Shown: piece by piece, positions 46,344-54,816 of the stretch | Layout: every line of letters begins with the position of its first letter | How positions within the stretch are numbered: the stretch's first letter is position 1 | DNA from: Escherichia hormaechei_A | GTDB lineage: Bacteria > Pseudomonadota > Gammaproteobacteria > Enterobacterales > Enterobacteriaceae | Assembly (NCBI GenBank): GCA_042434945.1 | Contig: CP170191.1 | Coordinates: 3,906,001 to 3,970,000, forward strand | Length of the DNA: 64,000 nt | Direction of reading: 5' to 3' | Made by a program: the position numbers and the translations under genes | The notes under the pieces: model-generated | Database searches by the model: none | What the model saw: only the letters and a program-made list of their open reading frames with translations | Told to the model about the DNA's origin: nothing

Positions 46344-46446
46344 TATTAATTTCCTTGAGTTATGCATGGCAACTTTTTGATATTAACCAAATGCCGATGC
46401 GTTTATTTCAACGAACCATAAACTCATCTCAAGGTAACGTTCATTT

Positions 46447-46463
46447 CTTAGGGAAAAATTAAG
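46447..46463 (-). promoter_or_regulatory. candidate PmrA (BasR) box upstream of arnB
   Basis: Read on the minus strand: CTTAAT-TTTTC-CCTAAG. This fits the PmrA pattern YTTAAK-N5-YTTAAK with one mismatch in the second half-site. It lies 104 bp before the arnB start. The remainder of the 324-bp gap (46344-46667) is A+T-rich. PmrA control of arn is established in Salmonella and E. coli. Confidence 0.65.
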
Positions 46464-46595
46464 ATGGTGATAAAAAGGAGGGGTGAATTGATATAAATTC
46501 ATTATTAAACAATGGGTTAAGTAATTATAAATTATTTATTATGTGATTCCGCTCACCGTATTAAAGTCAATTATCTAAACCAAACATCAACAAAT

Positions 46596-46645
46596 AAAAA
46601 AATCCCCGACCATTTCCAATAAATATGAAATAAGTCGGGAACTTT
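46596..46645 (-). terminator. padA terminator
   Basis: TTCCCGACTTATTTC ... GGTCGGGGATTTTTTTATT on the minus strand: a 7-bp G+C stem (CCCGAC/GTCGGG) with a long loop and a run of seven U residues, ~25 bp after the padA stop. It separates padA from the arn promoter. Confidence 0.75.
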
Positions 46646-46667
46646 TCTTTTTAGTTAATTGTCGCGC

Positions 46668-47174
46668 TTATTTTAAATTATCAGGAAAGTTTTTTGGCAA
46701 CTCGCTGGCCGCGCACGCAATAACGCTATCGTCATTCGCACCGCAGTCGCGCACGAAGGTGATGGTGGCAAATTCATCAATCACTTCGGTTGGATACGCT
46801 GGCCCGGCATCACGGTAGCTATTCATCAGTGGAATGTGATCGTTCTGGAAGCAGACGGTTTTCTCCGGATTATTCATGACCCAGCGCGGGAAGAAGATGG
46901 TGCCGTGGAACAGGCTGTCGCCCAGGTTCACGATCAGGCTCACGTCGGTACCGGTTGGCTCCGTCCAGGAAATTTTATAGATGCTCTCCCCAACACGAAC
47001 AATGTAGGCCTGCTGATCTTTCACCCAACGGTTGCCCACCAGACCGCTGTGAATACGGTAGTCCAGGGTGTTTTCGTTTTTAACGTAAATTTCGTAGTTC
47101 CAGCCATTATCGTAGGTATATACCAGATGTTTGCCGACGAAGCCGCTTAAATCATGTTTATCGAAGGTGCTCAT
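46668..47174 (-). CDS. padA: phenolic acid decarboxylase
   Basis: 168 residues. It converts p-coumaric, ferulic and caffeic acids to 4-vinylphenols and CO2, a cofactor-free detoxification. Lipocalin-like barrel motifs match PadC: HLVYTYDNGWNYEIYVKN, DYRIHSGLVGNRWVKDQ, ISWTEPTGTDVSL and the end of the core VCFQNDHIPLM. Conserved Tyr, Arg and Glu residues of the active site lie in these blocks. Divergent from a LysR-type regulator, the usual enterobacterial arrangement for inducible PAD. Confidence 0.93.
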   Translation of the reverse strand: MSTFDKHDLSGFVGKHLVYTYDNGWNYEIYVKNENTLDYRIHSGLVGNRWVKDQQAYIVRVGESIYKISWTEPTGTDVSLIVNLGDSLFHGTIFFPRWVMNNPEKTVCFQNDHIPLMNSYRDAGPAYPTEVIDEFATITFVRDCGANDDSVIACAASELPKNFPDNLK

Positions 47175-47241
47175 ACGATGTCTCCTTTGTTTTGATGAGA
47201 CGATCGTACCCCTTCAAAAAATGAATGAATAACGCTATGTT

Positions 47242-47254
47242 TGAATCAAATTCA
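47242..47254. promoter_or_regulatory. candidate LysR-type operator between padA and its regulator
   Basis: TGAAT-CAA-ATTCA is a perfect palindrome in the 99-bp divergent gap, 20 bp before the regulator start. It has the interrupted-dyad form of LysR-type binding sites. Assignment is by position and symmetry only. Confidence 0.45.
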
Positions 47255-47273
47255 TCCAAAATTTAGATTAATT

Positions 47274-48155
47274 ATGCACAAGACGACGCTCGAACAGTGG
47301 GCCTTGCTGGAGAGAGTCATCGAGGCTGGCAGCTTCGCTAAGGCGGCGGAAGAAACCCACCGCAGCCAGTCCTCGGTCAGCTATAACCTGTCGCTGTTGC
47401 AGGAGCGGCTGGGCGTGGCGCTCCTGATGACAGAGGGACGGCGTGCCGTGCTGACACCGGCGGGTGAGCTGTTGCTGAATCAGGTTAAACCGCTGCTGAA
47501 AGCCTTCGCCTATGTTGAAACGCGCGCTGCGACCCTGCGCAGCGGGATGCGAACCCGTATCGACCTGATGGTAGACAGTATTTTTCCGCGCAGCCGGCTG
47601 TTCGCGATTTTGCGCCAGTTTCAGCAGCTGTACCCGCAAACGCAGGTGCGGCTTACCGAGGTGCTGGAAAACAGCCGCGCGGATGCGCTCAATGATGAAG
47701 CCGACGTGATGGTCTTAACCCGCCGCCAGGACATTACCGGCCTGGGCGAATGGCTGATGAATATCGATTTTGTTGCCGTCGCGCATCACGCTCACCCGCT
47801 GTTTGCGCTGGATACACCGCTTAACGACGAGATGCTACGACCGTGGCCGCGCATTCAGATCGCAGACAGCCAGCCCACCGCTCACCCTACCGGGGAGTCG
47901 TGGACCTTCTCCACCATCGATGCCGCGATCGAAGCGGTGATGTATCAGGTTGGATACGGCTGGTTACCGGAAGAACGCATTCAGACCCCGCTCCAGCAGG
48001 GCATCCTTAAAACGCTGCCGCTCAGCCACGGCGTACGTCGCGCCACGCCGCTGCACCTCATCGTCAAACGCTCCCTCAGCCCGCTGGACGAGCAGGTTGA
48101 GACGCTGTTGCGCCTTTTTAAACAGGAGCCGTCATCGTCAAGTGCTACGCTTTAA
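47274..48155 (+). CDS. LysR-family transcriptional regulator, probable activator of padA
   Basis: 293 residues from ATG at 47274 (MHKTTLEQWALLERVIEAG). The winged helix-turn-helix is residues ~5-64 (GSFAKAAEETHRSQSSVSYNL, then LQERLGVALLMTEGRRAVLT). The rest is a periplasmic-binding-like effector domain. Divergent orientation to padA predicts phenolic acid-dependent control of padA. An ATG at 47241 is in frame, but it would add 11 unrelated residues. Confidence 0.88.
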   Translation: MHKTTLEQWALLERVIEAGSFAKAAEETHRSQSSVSYNLSLLQERLGVALLMTEGRRAVLTPAGELLLNQVKPLLKAFAYVETRAATLRSGMRTRIDLMVDSIFPRSRLFAILRQFQQLYPQTQVRLTEVLENSRADALNDEADVMVLTRRQDITGLGEWLMNIDFVAVAHHAHPLFALDTPLNDEMLRPWPRIQIADSQPTAHPTGESWTFSTIDAAIEAVMYQVGYGWLPEERIQTPLQQGILKTLPLSHGVRRATPLHLIVKRSLSPLDEQVETLLRLFKQEPSSSSATL

Positions 48156-48184
48156 GTTTTGAACCATAAGATGACAAGGAGCGA

Positions 48185-48982
48185 ATGATGAAAATTGATT
48201 TAACGGGGAAAGTAGCGCTGGTGACCGCGTCCACCGGCGGTATTGGGTTTGCCATCGCCCGCGGGCTGGCGGAGAGCGGTGCGGAAGTGATCGTGAACGG
48301 GCGCAGCGTCGACTCGGTGAACAAAGGCATTCAGGCGCTACAGCAGGTGGTGCCGGGCGTACAGGTCCGTGCCGCCATAGCCGATCTAAGCTCGCAGGAG
48401 GGCGTTGACGAACTGCTCAGGGTCGCCTCGCACGTCGATATTCTGGTGAATAACGCCGGGATCTATGGCCAGCAGGATTTTTATTCCACCGACGACGAGA
48501 CCTGGGAACGCTACTGGCAGACCAACGTGATGTCCGGCGTGCGCCTCTCCCGTGCCCTGCTGCCAGGCATGGTACAAAAGGGCTGGGGTCGGGTAGTGTT
48601 TATCTCGTCAGAATCGGCCTGCAATATTCCTGCGGATATGATCCACTATGGCGTGACAAAAACCGCCCAGCTCTCGCTGGCGCGCGGTCTGGCGAAGTTC
48701 GTGGCAGGCAGCGGCGTGACGGTGAACAGCGTGCTGCCGGGCCCGACAATGTCGGACGGTTTTGCCGCGATGATGAAAGACGAGATCGAAAGAACCGGTA
48801 AATCGCTGGAACAGCTGGCGAAAGAGTTCGTGATGGCGAATCGCCCCAGCTCGGTGATCCAGCGCGCCGCCACGGTGGAAGAAGTGGCAAATATGGTGGT
48901 ATATGTCTGTTCCATGCAGGCCTCCGCGACTTCCGGCGCGGCGCTGCGCGTTGACGGCGGCGTGGTGGATGACATTGTTTGA
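48185..48982 (+). CDS. short-chain dehydrogenase/reductase of unknown substrate
   Basis: Classical SDR, 265 residues. Cofactor loop is TASTGGIGFAIARG; the fold motif is VNNAGIYG; catalytic residues are Ser in FISSESACN with HYGVTKTA (Tyr-x3-Lys). Start is the first ATG after CAAGGAGCGA; 48188 is an alternative. It follows the LysR gene by 29 bp on the same strand, so the two may be co-transcribed. A link with phenolic acid metabolism is only a guess from location. Confidence 0.85.
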   Translation: MMKIDLTGKVALVTASTGGIGFAIARGLAESGAEVIVNGRSVDSVNKGIQALQQVVPGVQVRAAIADLSSQEGVDELLRVASHVDILVNNAGIYGQQDFYSTDDETWERYWQTNVMSGVRLSRALLPGMVQKGWGRVVFISSESACNIPADMIHYGVTKTAQLSLARGLAKFVAGSGVTVNSVLPGPTMSDGFAAMMKDEIERTGKSLEQLAKEFVMANRPSSVIQRAATVEEVANMVVYVCSMQASATSGAALRVDGGVVDDIV

Positions 48983-49088
48983 CCCATCAGGCCACAGGTT
49001 CAGGAAAAAATGCGACCTGATATAAGGACTGTGAAGGTAAAGCAGGTAAACTAGTGAACAGAATGTGTATTTCAGCTAAGACGTATTT

Positions 49089-49751
49089 ATGACCAATATG
49101 ATTGCCGACGAAGCCGTGGCGAAGTCCAGCGTGCTCTCTGTCTTTGACTTTGATGGTACGTTGACGCACCACGACAGTTTTATCCCGTTCCTGCGCTTTG
49201 CCTTTGGCAAGCGCTACTTTGCTGGCCGACTGGTGCGCATGGCCCTGCCTACGCTGCACTGTGTGCGCCGCAAGCTGACGCGAGATGAGCTGAAAGAGGT
49301 GTTGATCAAAACCTTCCTGACGGGGGTGGATGAGCACTGGTTACGTCAGCAGGCGGAAGCCTTCTGTGAAAAATACTGGAACAAGCTGATGCGCCCGGAA
49401 GGTGTGCTGGCCGTCGCCAACGAGGTCAATTCCGGTGCGGAAGTGACGATTTGCTCTGCTTCCCCGGCGCTGGTATTGCAGCCGTGGGCCGATAAGCTCG
49501 GCATTAAGCTGATTGGCACGCAGCTGGAAGTGAAAGACGGCAAGCTGACCGGGCGGATCACCGGCCACAACTGCCGTTGTGCCCAGAAGGTGGCGAGGCT
49601 GGAGAAGGTGTATGGGGATTTGAACGCGTATCACCTGCGCGCCTGGGGCGACACGCGTGGCGACCACGAGTTGCTGGCGGCGGCGCAGGATCCGCACTGG
49701 CGGCATTTTCATCATCCGAGCAAGCGCCGAAATTCACCAATTAAGGGTTAG
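49089..49751 (+). CDS. HAD-IB family phosphatase
   Basis: 220-residue HAD hydrolase. Motif I is VFDFDGTLTHHDSF (nucleophile DxD), motif II is ICSASPALVLQPWA and motif III/IV is WGDTRGDHELL with a conserved lysine in RCAQKVARL. The closest type I know is the phosphoserine phosphatase-like/PgpC (YfhB) class. The real substrate is unknown. It ends head-on to terC-like gene across a palindromic repeat. Confidence 0.85.
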   Translation: MTNMIADEAVAKSSVLSVFDFDGTLTHHDSFIPFLRFAFGKRYFAGRLVRMALPTLHCVRRKLTRDELKEVLIKTFLTGVDEHWLRQQAEAFCEKYWNKLMRPEGVLAVANEVNSGAEVTICSASPALVLQPWADKLGIKLIGTQLEVKDGKLTGRITGHNCRCAQKVARLEKVYGDLNAYHLRAWGDTRGDHELLAAAQDPHWRHFHHPSKRRNSPIKG

Positions 49752-49764
49752 GTGCGGCCCGGTG

Positions 49765-49799
49765 CCCTCACCCCGGCCCTCTCCCACAGGGAGAGGGAG
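49765..49799. repeat. CCCTCACCC-family unit between convergent genes
   Basis: CCCTCACCCCGGCCCTCTCCC then ACAGGGAGAGGGAG. The CCCTCTCCC/GGGAGAGGG core forms a hairpin and may terminate both neighbours. Confidence 0.7.
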
Positions 49800-49811
49800 A
49801 AAAGCGGTACA

Positions 49812-50837
49812 TCAGGCCTCACGTTTTCCCGGGAACATCACGCTCGCAATAATCCCCAGCGCCAGTACCCCCAGCACCACAAACAGGCTTGCCGTGGCGC
49901 CGATGTTATAACCGTGATGCCAGAAGTGGTCGGTCGCATTCAGCCCCAGCTTGAACGCCACGAAGAACAGCAGTAACACCACCGCTTTCTCCAGATGCAC
50001 CAGATACTGCTTCAGCGCTTCCAGCACGAAGTAGAGGGTACGCAGGCCGAGGATCGCGAACATCATTGCGCTGTAGATAATCAGCGGCTCACGGCTGACG
50101 GCAATGATTGCGGGTACGGAATCGAAGGCGAACATCACGTCGGACAGCTCCACCACCGCGACGCAGAGCAGCAGCGGCGTCGCGTAGCGCTTCGCCTTCT
50201 TCACGCGGCCTACCATCACATCCTTGTTTTCAGGTTTCTCCAGTTCGGCATCCACCTCTTTCTGGGTCAGGATAAACGCATGGCTGCTGATTTTTGGCCA
50301 CACCGGGTAGAAGCGTTTCACCAGGCGGTACGCCAGATGGTTGGAGTAATCTTCTACTTCATCGCTCTCTTCATTGCGTTTCAGCATCATCACCGCCGTC
50401 CAGCCGACGACCAGCGCAAAAATGACCTCAACATACGGTCCCAGGCTCAGCAGGCTGGTGCCAATGGCAACAAAAATACCACGGAACACAATCGCCCCGA
50501 GCACGCCCCAGTAGAGAACGCGGTGACGATATCTATCCGGCACGCCGAACCAGGCGAAGATCGCCATCATCACAAACAGGTTGTCGACGGAGAGCACCTC
50601 TTCCAGCGCATAGCCGGTCAGGAACAGACTGGCCATCTCCGCGCCGTGGTGCACGTATAAGAATCCGGCGAAGGCCATCGCCATCATGACCCAGAAGATG
50701 GACCACATGACCGCGCTTTTCAGCGAGATCGGTTTATCGTGACGGTGCATGAAGAGGTCGATAAACATCGCCCCAACGGCCATCACCACGAAGACAACAA
50801 CGGTTTCCGTCGGGAAACCGAGATGAGCAGCAGACAT
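49812..50837 (-). CDS. TerC-family integral membrane protein
   Basis: 341 residues, ~8-9 membrane segments. Hallmarks of TerC are the acidic motifs EVLSVDNLFVMMAIF near residue 80 and ELSDVMFAFDSVPAI near 213, which suggest metal-ion handling (Mn export is shown for Alx and related proteins). It aligns along its length with plasmid tellurite-resistance TerC, as I recall it, but no other ter genes are near. ATG at 50837 (MSAAHLGFPTETVVV) follows AAAAGGG. Confidence 0.88.
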   Translation of the reverse strand: MSAAHLGFPTETVVVFVVMAVGAMFIDLFMHRHDKPISLKSAVMWSIFWVMMAMAFAGFLYVHHGAEMASLFLTGYALEEVLSVDNLFVMMAIFAWFGVPDRYRHRVLYWGVLGAIVFRGIFVAIGTSLLSLGPYVEVIFALVVGWTAVMMLKRNEESDEVEDYSNHLAYRLVKRFYPVWPKISSHAFILTQKEVDAELEKPENKDVMVGRVKKAKRYATPLLLCVAVVELSDVMFAFDSVPAIIAVSREPLIIYSAMMFAILGLRTLYFVLEALKQYLVHLEKAVVLLLFFVAFKLGLNATDHFWHHGYNIGATASLFVVLGVLALGIIASVMFPGKREA

Positions 50838-50876
50838 AGACAACCCTTTTAAGAAGACAAAACACCATGCACACAA

Positions 50877-50917
50877 TAAAAAGCGTGGACCCGATAAGGA
50901 CGCAGCACGCTAAAAAA
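50877..50917 (-). terminator. hairpin between yhiN and the terC-like gene
   Basis: On the minus strand TTTTTTTAGCGTG ... CACGCTTTTTATT: a 5-6 bp stem with a long internal part and U tracts, 8 bp after the yhiN stop. It probably ends yhiN transcription, but it also sits in the leader of the terC-like gene and could be regulatory, since several terC/alx genes have structured Mn- or pH-sensing leaders. I see no clear yybP-ykoY core. Confidence 0.55.
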
Positions 50918-50924
50918 ATAAATA

Positions 50925-52124
50925 TTAACCGTTCTTTTCAGCGAGTGCCTGCGCGCATGCCCAGGCACTGGCCCACGCCCACTGGAAGTTATACCCGCCG
51001 AGCCAGCCGGTCACGTCCATCACTTCACCAATGAAATAAAGACCCGGCACGTTGCGGGCTTCCATCGTGCGGGATGAGAGTTCGTTTGTATCCACGCCGC
51101 CCAGCGTCACTTCCGCCGTGCGGTAGCCTTCGGTGCCGTTTGGCTGTACGCGCCAGTTCGTCAGCGTCTCCACCAGCGCTTCCTGCTCGCGGCTGTTGAG
51201 CTGCTTGAGCGCGACATCCGGAATTTGCCCTAACACCTGCAAGCACTCCACGAGACGCTTCGGCAGCTGCATCGCCAGGGTATTTTTCAGGCTTTGATTC
51301 GGGTGCGCAGCGCGTTGCTCGTTAAGGAAGGCGTCCAGATCGCAGTCCGGCACCAGGTTTACGGAGACAAACTCCCCCGGCTGCCAGTAGCTGGAGATCT
51401 GCAATACCGCCGGTCCCGAGAGTCCGCGATGGGTAAAGAGCAGATTTTCGCGGAACACCGTGCCGTCTTCGGCCGTAATGACCGACGGCACAGACACGCC
51501 GGAGAGCGTCTGAAGCTGTTCCAGCAGGGGCTTATGCAGCGTGAACGGTACCAGCCCGGCGCGGGTGGGCAGTACCTTCAGGCCAAACTGCTCGGCAATT
51601 TTATAGCCGAACGGTGAAGCGCCCAGCCCCGGCATCGAGAGGCCCCCGCTGGCGATCACCAGGTTATCGGCGCTGACGGTTTCACCGTTGAGTTGCAGCG
51701 TGTAGCCCTCCTCGTCACGGGCGACGTCCAGCACTTCGGTGCGCAGGCGCATAACTACGCCGCCATTCTCGCACTCGGCCACCAGCATATCGACAATTTG
51801 CTGCGCGGAGTCGTCGCAGAACAGCTGCCCCAGCGTCTTCTCATGCCACGCGATACCGTGTTTACCCACCAGCTCGATAAAATCCCACTGGGTGTAGCGC
51901 GCCAGCGCAGATTTGCAAAAATGACGGTTTTGGCTCAAATAGGCCGCAGGCTCGACATAAAGATTAGTAAAGTTGCATCGCCCGCCGCCAGACATCAGGA
52001 TCTTGCGGCCAGGCTTTTTTCCGTTATCCAGCAGCAGCACGCGACGACCCGCTTGTCCGGCCATCGCCGCACAAAACATACCCGCCGCACCGGCGCCAAT
52101 TACTACGGCATCAAACCTTTCCAC
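50925..52124 (-). CDS. yhiN: FAD/NAD(P)-dependent oxidoreductase YhiN (HI0933/BaiN family)
   Basis: Flavoprotein of 399 residues. The FAD loop is VIGAGAAGMFCAAMAGQAG at the N-terminus. Family features are KILMSGGGRCNFTNL and the C-terminal GEVMDVTGWLGGYNFQWAW. Physiological substrate unknown. Diverged from K-12 at many positions, whereas pitA upstream is not. Confidence 0.92.
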   Translation of the reverse strand: MERFDAVVIGAGAAGMFCAAMAGQAGRRVLLLDNGKKPGRKILMSGGGRCNFTNLYVEPAAYLSQNRHFCKSALARYTQWDFIELVGKHGIAWHEKTLGQLFCDDSAQQIVDMLVAECENGGVVMRLRTEVLDVARDEEGYTLQLNGETVSADNLVIASGGLSMPGLGASPFGYKIAEQFGLKVLPTRAGLVPFTLHKPLLEQLQTLSGVSVPSVITAEDGTVFRENLLFTHRGLSGPAVLQISSYWQPGEFVSVNLVPDCDLDAFLNEQRAAHPNQSLKNTLAMQLPKRLVECLQVLGQIPDVALKQLNSREQEALVETLTNWRVQPNGTEGYRTAEVTLGGVDTNELSSRTMEARNVPGLYFIGEVMDVTGWLGGYNFQWAWASAWACAQALAEKNG

Positions 52125-52352
52125 GTCAAAATCCTCTTCGTTAACTGCCGCGGATTGTAAAGTTTCCTCAGTGGTCGCACCAGCGTAAAAAGATATTACA
52201 AAGCCATTTCATTGATATTTAAAGATTATCCTTTCAGGCACATTTCTCAAATCAGGTGGTATGTCAAAAAAAGTCTATATTTCACTTTGCCCGCGCCGCG
52301 AAAGTCACTGATAATGCGCCGCGTTCATGTCCTCAAAATGGCGTAACGTCCT
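52125..52352. promoter_or_regulatory. divergent yhiN / pitA promoter region
   Basis: 228 bp with an A+T-rich centre. It holds the promoters of yhiN (minus) and pitA (plus). The change from diverged to E. coli-like sequence falls in or near it. I cannot assign exact -10/-35 boxes. Confidence 0.45.
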
Positions 52353-53852
52353 ATGCTACATTTGTTTGCTGGCCTGGATTTGCATACCGGGCTGTTATTA
52401 TTGCTTGCACTGGCTTTTGTGCTGTTCTACGAAGCCATCAATGGTTTCCATGACACAGCCAACGCCGTGGCAACCGTTATCTATACCCGCGCGATGCGTT
52501 CTCAGCTCGCCGTGGTTATGGCGGCGGTGTTCAACTTTTTGGGTGTTTTGCTGGGTGGTCTGAGTGTTGCCTATGCCATTGTGCATATGCTGCCGACGGA
52601 TCTGCTGCTTAATATGGGATCGTCTCATGGCCTTGCCATGGTGTTCTCTATGTTGCTGGCGGCGATTATCTGGAACCTGGGTACCTGGTACTTTGGTTTA
52701 CCTGCATCCAGCTCTCATACGCTGATTGGCGCGATCATCGGGATTGGTTTAACCAATGCGTTGATGACCGGGACGTCAGTGGTGGATGCACTCAATATCC
52801 CGAAAGTATTAAGTATTTTCGGTTCTCTGATCGTTTCCCCTATTGTCGGCCTGGTGTTTGCTGGCGGTCTGATTTTCTTGCTGCGTCGCTACTGGAGCGG
52901 CACCAAGAAACGCGCCCGTATCCACCTGACCCCAGCGGAGCGTGAAAAGAAAGACGGCAAGAAAAAGCCGCCATTCTGGACGCGTATCGCGCTGATCCTT
53001 TCCGCTATCGGCGTGGCGTTTTCGCACGGCGCGAACGATGGTCAGAAAGGCATTGGTCTGGTTATGTTGGTATTGATTGGCGTCGCGCCAGCAGGCTTCG
53101 TGGTGAACATGAATGCCACTGGCTACGAAATCACCCGTACCCGTGATGCCATCAACAACGTCGAAGCTTACTTTGAGCAGCATCCTGCGCTGCTCAAACA
53201 GGCTACCGGTGCTGATCAGTTAGTACCGGCTCCGGAAGCTGGCGCAACGCAACCTGCGGAGTTCCACTGCCATCCGTCGAATACCATTAACGCGCTCAAC
53301 CGCCTGAAAGGTATGTTGACCACCGATGTGGAAAGCTACGACAAGCTGTCGCTTGATCAACGTAGCCAGATGCGCCGCATTATGCTGTGCGTTTCTGACA
53401 CTATCGACAAAGTGGTGAAGATGCCTGGCGTGAGTGCTGACGATCAGCGCCTGTTGAAGAAACTGAAGTCCGACATGCTTAGCACCATCGAGTATGCACC
53501 GGTGTGGATCATCATGGCGGTCGCGCTGGCGTTAGGTATCGGTACGATGATTGGCTGGCGCCGTGTGGCAACGACTATCGGTGAGAAAATCGGTAAGAAA
53601 GGCATGACCTACGCTCAGGGGATGTCTGCCCAGATGACGGCGGCAGTGTCTATCGGCCTGGCGAGTTATACCGGGATGCCGGTTTCCACTACTCACGTAC
53701 TCTCCTCTTCTGTCGCGGGGACGATGGTGGTAGATGGTGGCGGCTTACAGCGTAAAACCGTGACCAGCATTCTGATGGCCTGGGTGTTTACCCTTCCGGC
53801 GTCCATCCTGCTGTCTGGCGGTCTGTACTGGATTTCGCTGAAGCTGATTTAA
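52353..53852 (+). CDS. pitA: low-affinity inorganic phosphate transporter PitA
   Basis: Proton-coupled metal-phosphate symporter, 499 residues, ~10 membrane segments and a central cytoplasmic loop. The duplicated PiT signatures are EAINGFHDTANAVAT near residue 28 and FSHGANDGQKGIGL near 226. Identical, as far as I recall, to K-12 PitA. In K-12 uspB follows directly; here a two-gene insert intervenes. Confidence 0.97.
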   Translation: MLHLFAGLDLHTGLLLLLALAFVLFYEAINGFHDTANAVATVIYTRAMRSQLAVVMAAVFNFLGVLLGGLSVAYAIVHMLPTDLLLNMGSSHGLAMVFSMLLAAIIWNLGTWYFGLPASSSHTLIGAIIGIGLTNALMTGTSVVDALNIPKVLSIFGSLIVSPIVGLVFAGGLIFLLRRYWSGTKKRARIHLTPAEREKKDGKKKPPFWTRIALILSAIGVAFSHGANDGQKGIGLVMLVLIGVAPAGFVVNMNATGYEITRTRDAINNVEAYFEQHPALLKQATGADQLVPAPEAGATQPAEFHCHPSNTINALNRLKGMLTTDVESYDKLSLDQRSQMRRIMLCVSDTIDKVVKMPGVSADDQRLLKKLKSDMLSTIEYAPVWIIMAVALALGIGTMIGWRRVATTIGEKIGKKGMTYAQGMSAQMTAAVSIGLASYTGMPVSTTHVLSSSVAGTMVVDGGGLQRKTVTSILMAWVFTLPASILLSGGLYWISLKLI

Positions 53853-53867
53853 TCGGCTGAAGGCGAC

Positions 53868-53902
53868 AAAAAAGCGGGTCAGGAAACTGGCCCGCTTTTT
53901 TT
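53868..53902 (+). terminator. pitA terminator
   Basis: AAAAAAGCGGGTCAGGAAAC then TGGCCCGCTTTTTTT. Strong G+C hairpin with flanking A and U tracts, 16 bp after the pitA stop. Confidence 0.9.
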
Positions 53903-54027
53903 ATGGCTGCTATTTGCCATGAAGTATTTGATAACATGAGGATTTCCTGAACATTTTTTGTTCAATTTTAACACACAGAAAAAACTATCATGGCGGCCAG
54001 AAGAAAAATCCAGACAAAGGAGAATGT

Positions 54028-54417
54028 ATGGCTTCTGTCCCTCTCTCAGGACCGGGTTCAATCGTTATAGCGAACAATATGCGCGAGGCTCGCCTTAACG
54101 GAATGTCACGCAATATGGCCACGCCCTCAACGTATTATTGGTTCTACCAAAAAGTCCGAAATGGCGGTCCCTGGGATTATAAAAAATTCGACCCTTATTT
54201 TGCTGCATTTGGTAACTTCAACTTCGGAGCCGCAGGTACTGCGGCAGGTATCCCTGCAAACATCCTTCTTATGGGCGCAGGCTGGGCTCAAGGCCGGGCA
54301 GGTACCTCAAAACCGGAATGGGGAAAATGGTACGAAAAGCCTCCTTACGGAGACGACCCAACGGACCAACGCAACATCAGAGAAGGAATAGAATATGCCA
54401 TTCAAAACGGCTATTAA
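54028..54417 (+). CDS. stand-alone protein resembling the polymorphic toxin type 44 domain
   Basis: 129 residues from ATG at 54028 behind AAAGGAG. The C-terminal ~95 residues fit my memory of the polymorphic toxin type 44 domain (Ntox44): FYQKVRNGGPWDYK near 44-57, FGNFNFGAAGTAAG near 68-81, AGWAQGRAGTSKPEWG near 87-104 and PYGDDPTDQRNIREGIEYA near 109-127. These domains usually form the C-terminal tip of Rhs or T6SS effectors; here only a 40-residue lead remains, with no signal peptide. No adjacent delivery gene is present. The base composition is poorer in G+C than its neighbours. It overlaps the next gene by 23 bp. Confidence 0.72.
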   Translation: MASVPLSGPGSIVIANNMREARLNGMSRNMATPSTYYWFYQKVRNGGPWDYKKFDPYFAAFGNFNFGAAGTAAGIPANILLMGAGWAQGRAGTSKPEWGKWYEKPPYGDDPTDQRNIREGIEYAIQNGY

Positions 54418-54802
54418 ATGGATTCATCGCCTTGTTACCGTTTCGCTTCTGGTTCTGGTCATTGGATTTCTCTGGTTAAACCATCAACCCAATCAGCGCA
54501 ATAGCGATGAGCTACAGCGCGTTTATCAATTATCCGATAGCGTCTGGCTCTATATGACCGTGAACAATCAGGGTGGCACAACCGTACCACCAATTTACCG
54601 ATACTATCTCTCTGGAGCGCTCGCAGGGAAAGACACTGACATTATCCATCAGCTGGCTATGAAGTATCCGGTCATCGAAGGTACAGGCACGATAACCTCA
54701 GCCAGTATTGATACAAGCGGGGAAGTGAAAATTGCCTATAGCGGAAAGGTTATTTCGATTGAGAACAATGTCTCCAGTCTCCGGTTCTCAGTTAAGCCCT
54801 GA
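54395..54802 (+). CDS. membrane-anchored protein, candidate immunity factor for the type 44 toxin
   Basis: 135 residues. One hydrophobic segment at ~13-29 (LVTVSLLVLVIGFLWLN) is preceded by basic residues, so the ~105-residue remainder should face the periplasm. No known domain is recognised. Its start lies inside the toxin-like gene (23-bp overlap), the pairing typical of toxin/immunity modules. A periplasmic immunity protein would mean a periplasmic target for the toxin. The immunity role is inferred from position only. Confidence 0.6.
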   Translation: MPFKTAIKWIHRLVTVSLLVLVIGFLWLNHQPNQRNSDELQRVYQLSDSVWLYMTVNNQGGTTVPPIYRYYLSGALAGKDTDIIHQLAMKYPVIEGTGTITSASIDTSGEVKIAYSGKVISIENNVSSLRFSVKP

Positions 54803-54816
54803 GCCAGAGGAAAGAA

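Noticed and set aside
46668..47174. MoaF-like or generic lipocalin protein
   Set aside because: The blocks YTYDNGWNYEIYVKN and SWTEPTGTDVSL are specific to phenolic acid decarboxylase.
49812..50837. Tellurite-resistance operon
   Set aside because: Only a TerC-family gene is present. terA, terB, terD, terE and terZ are absent, so a metal-handling membrane protein is a safer name.
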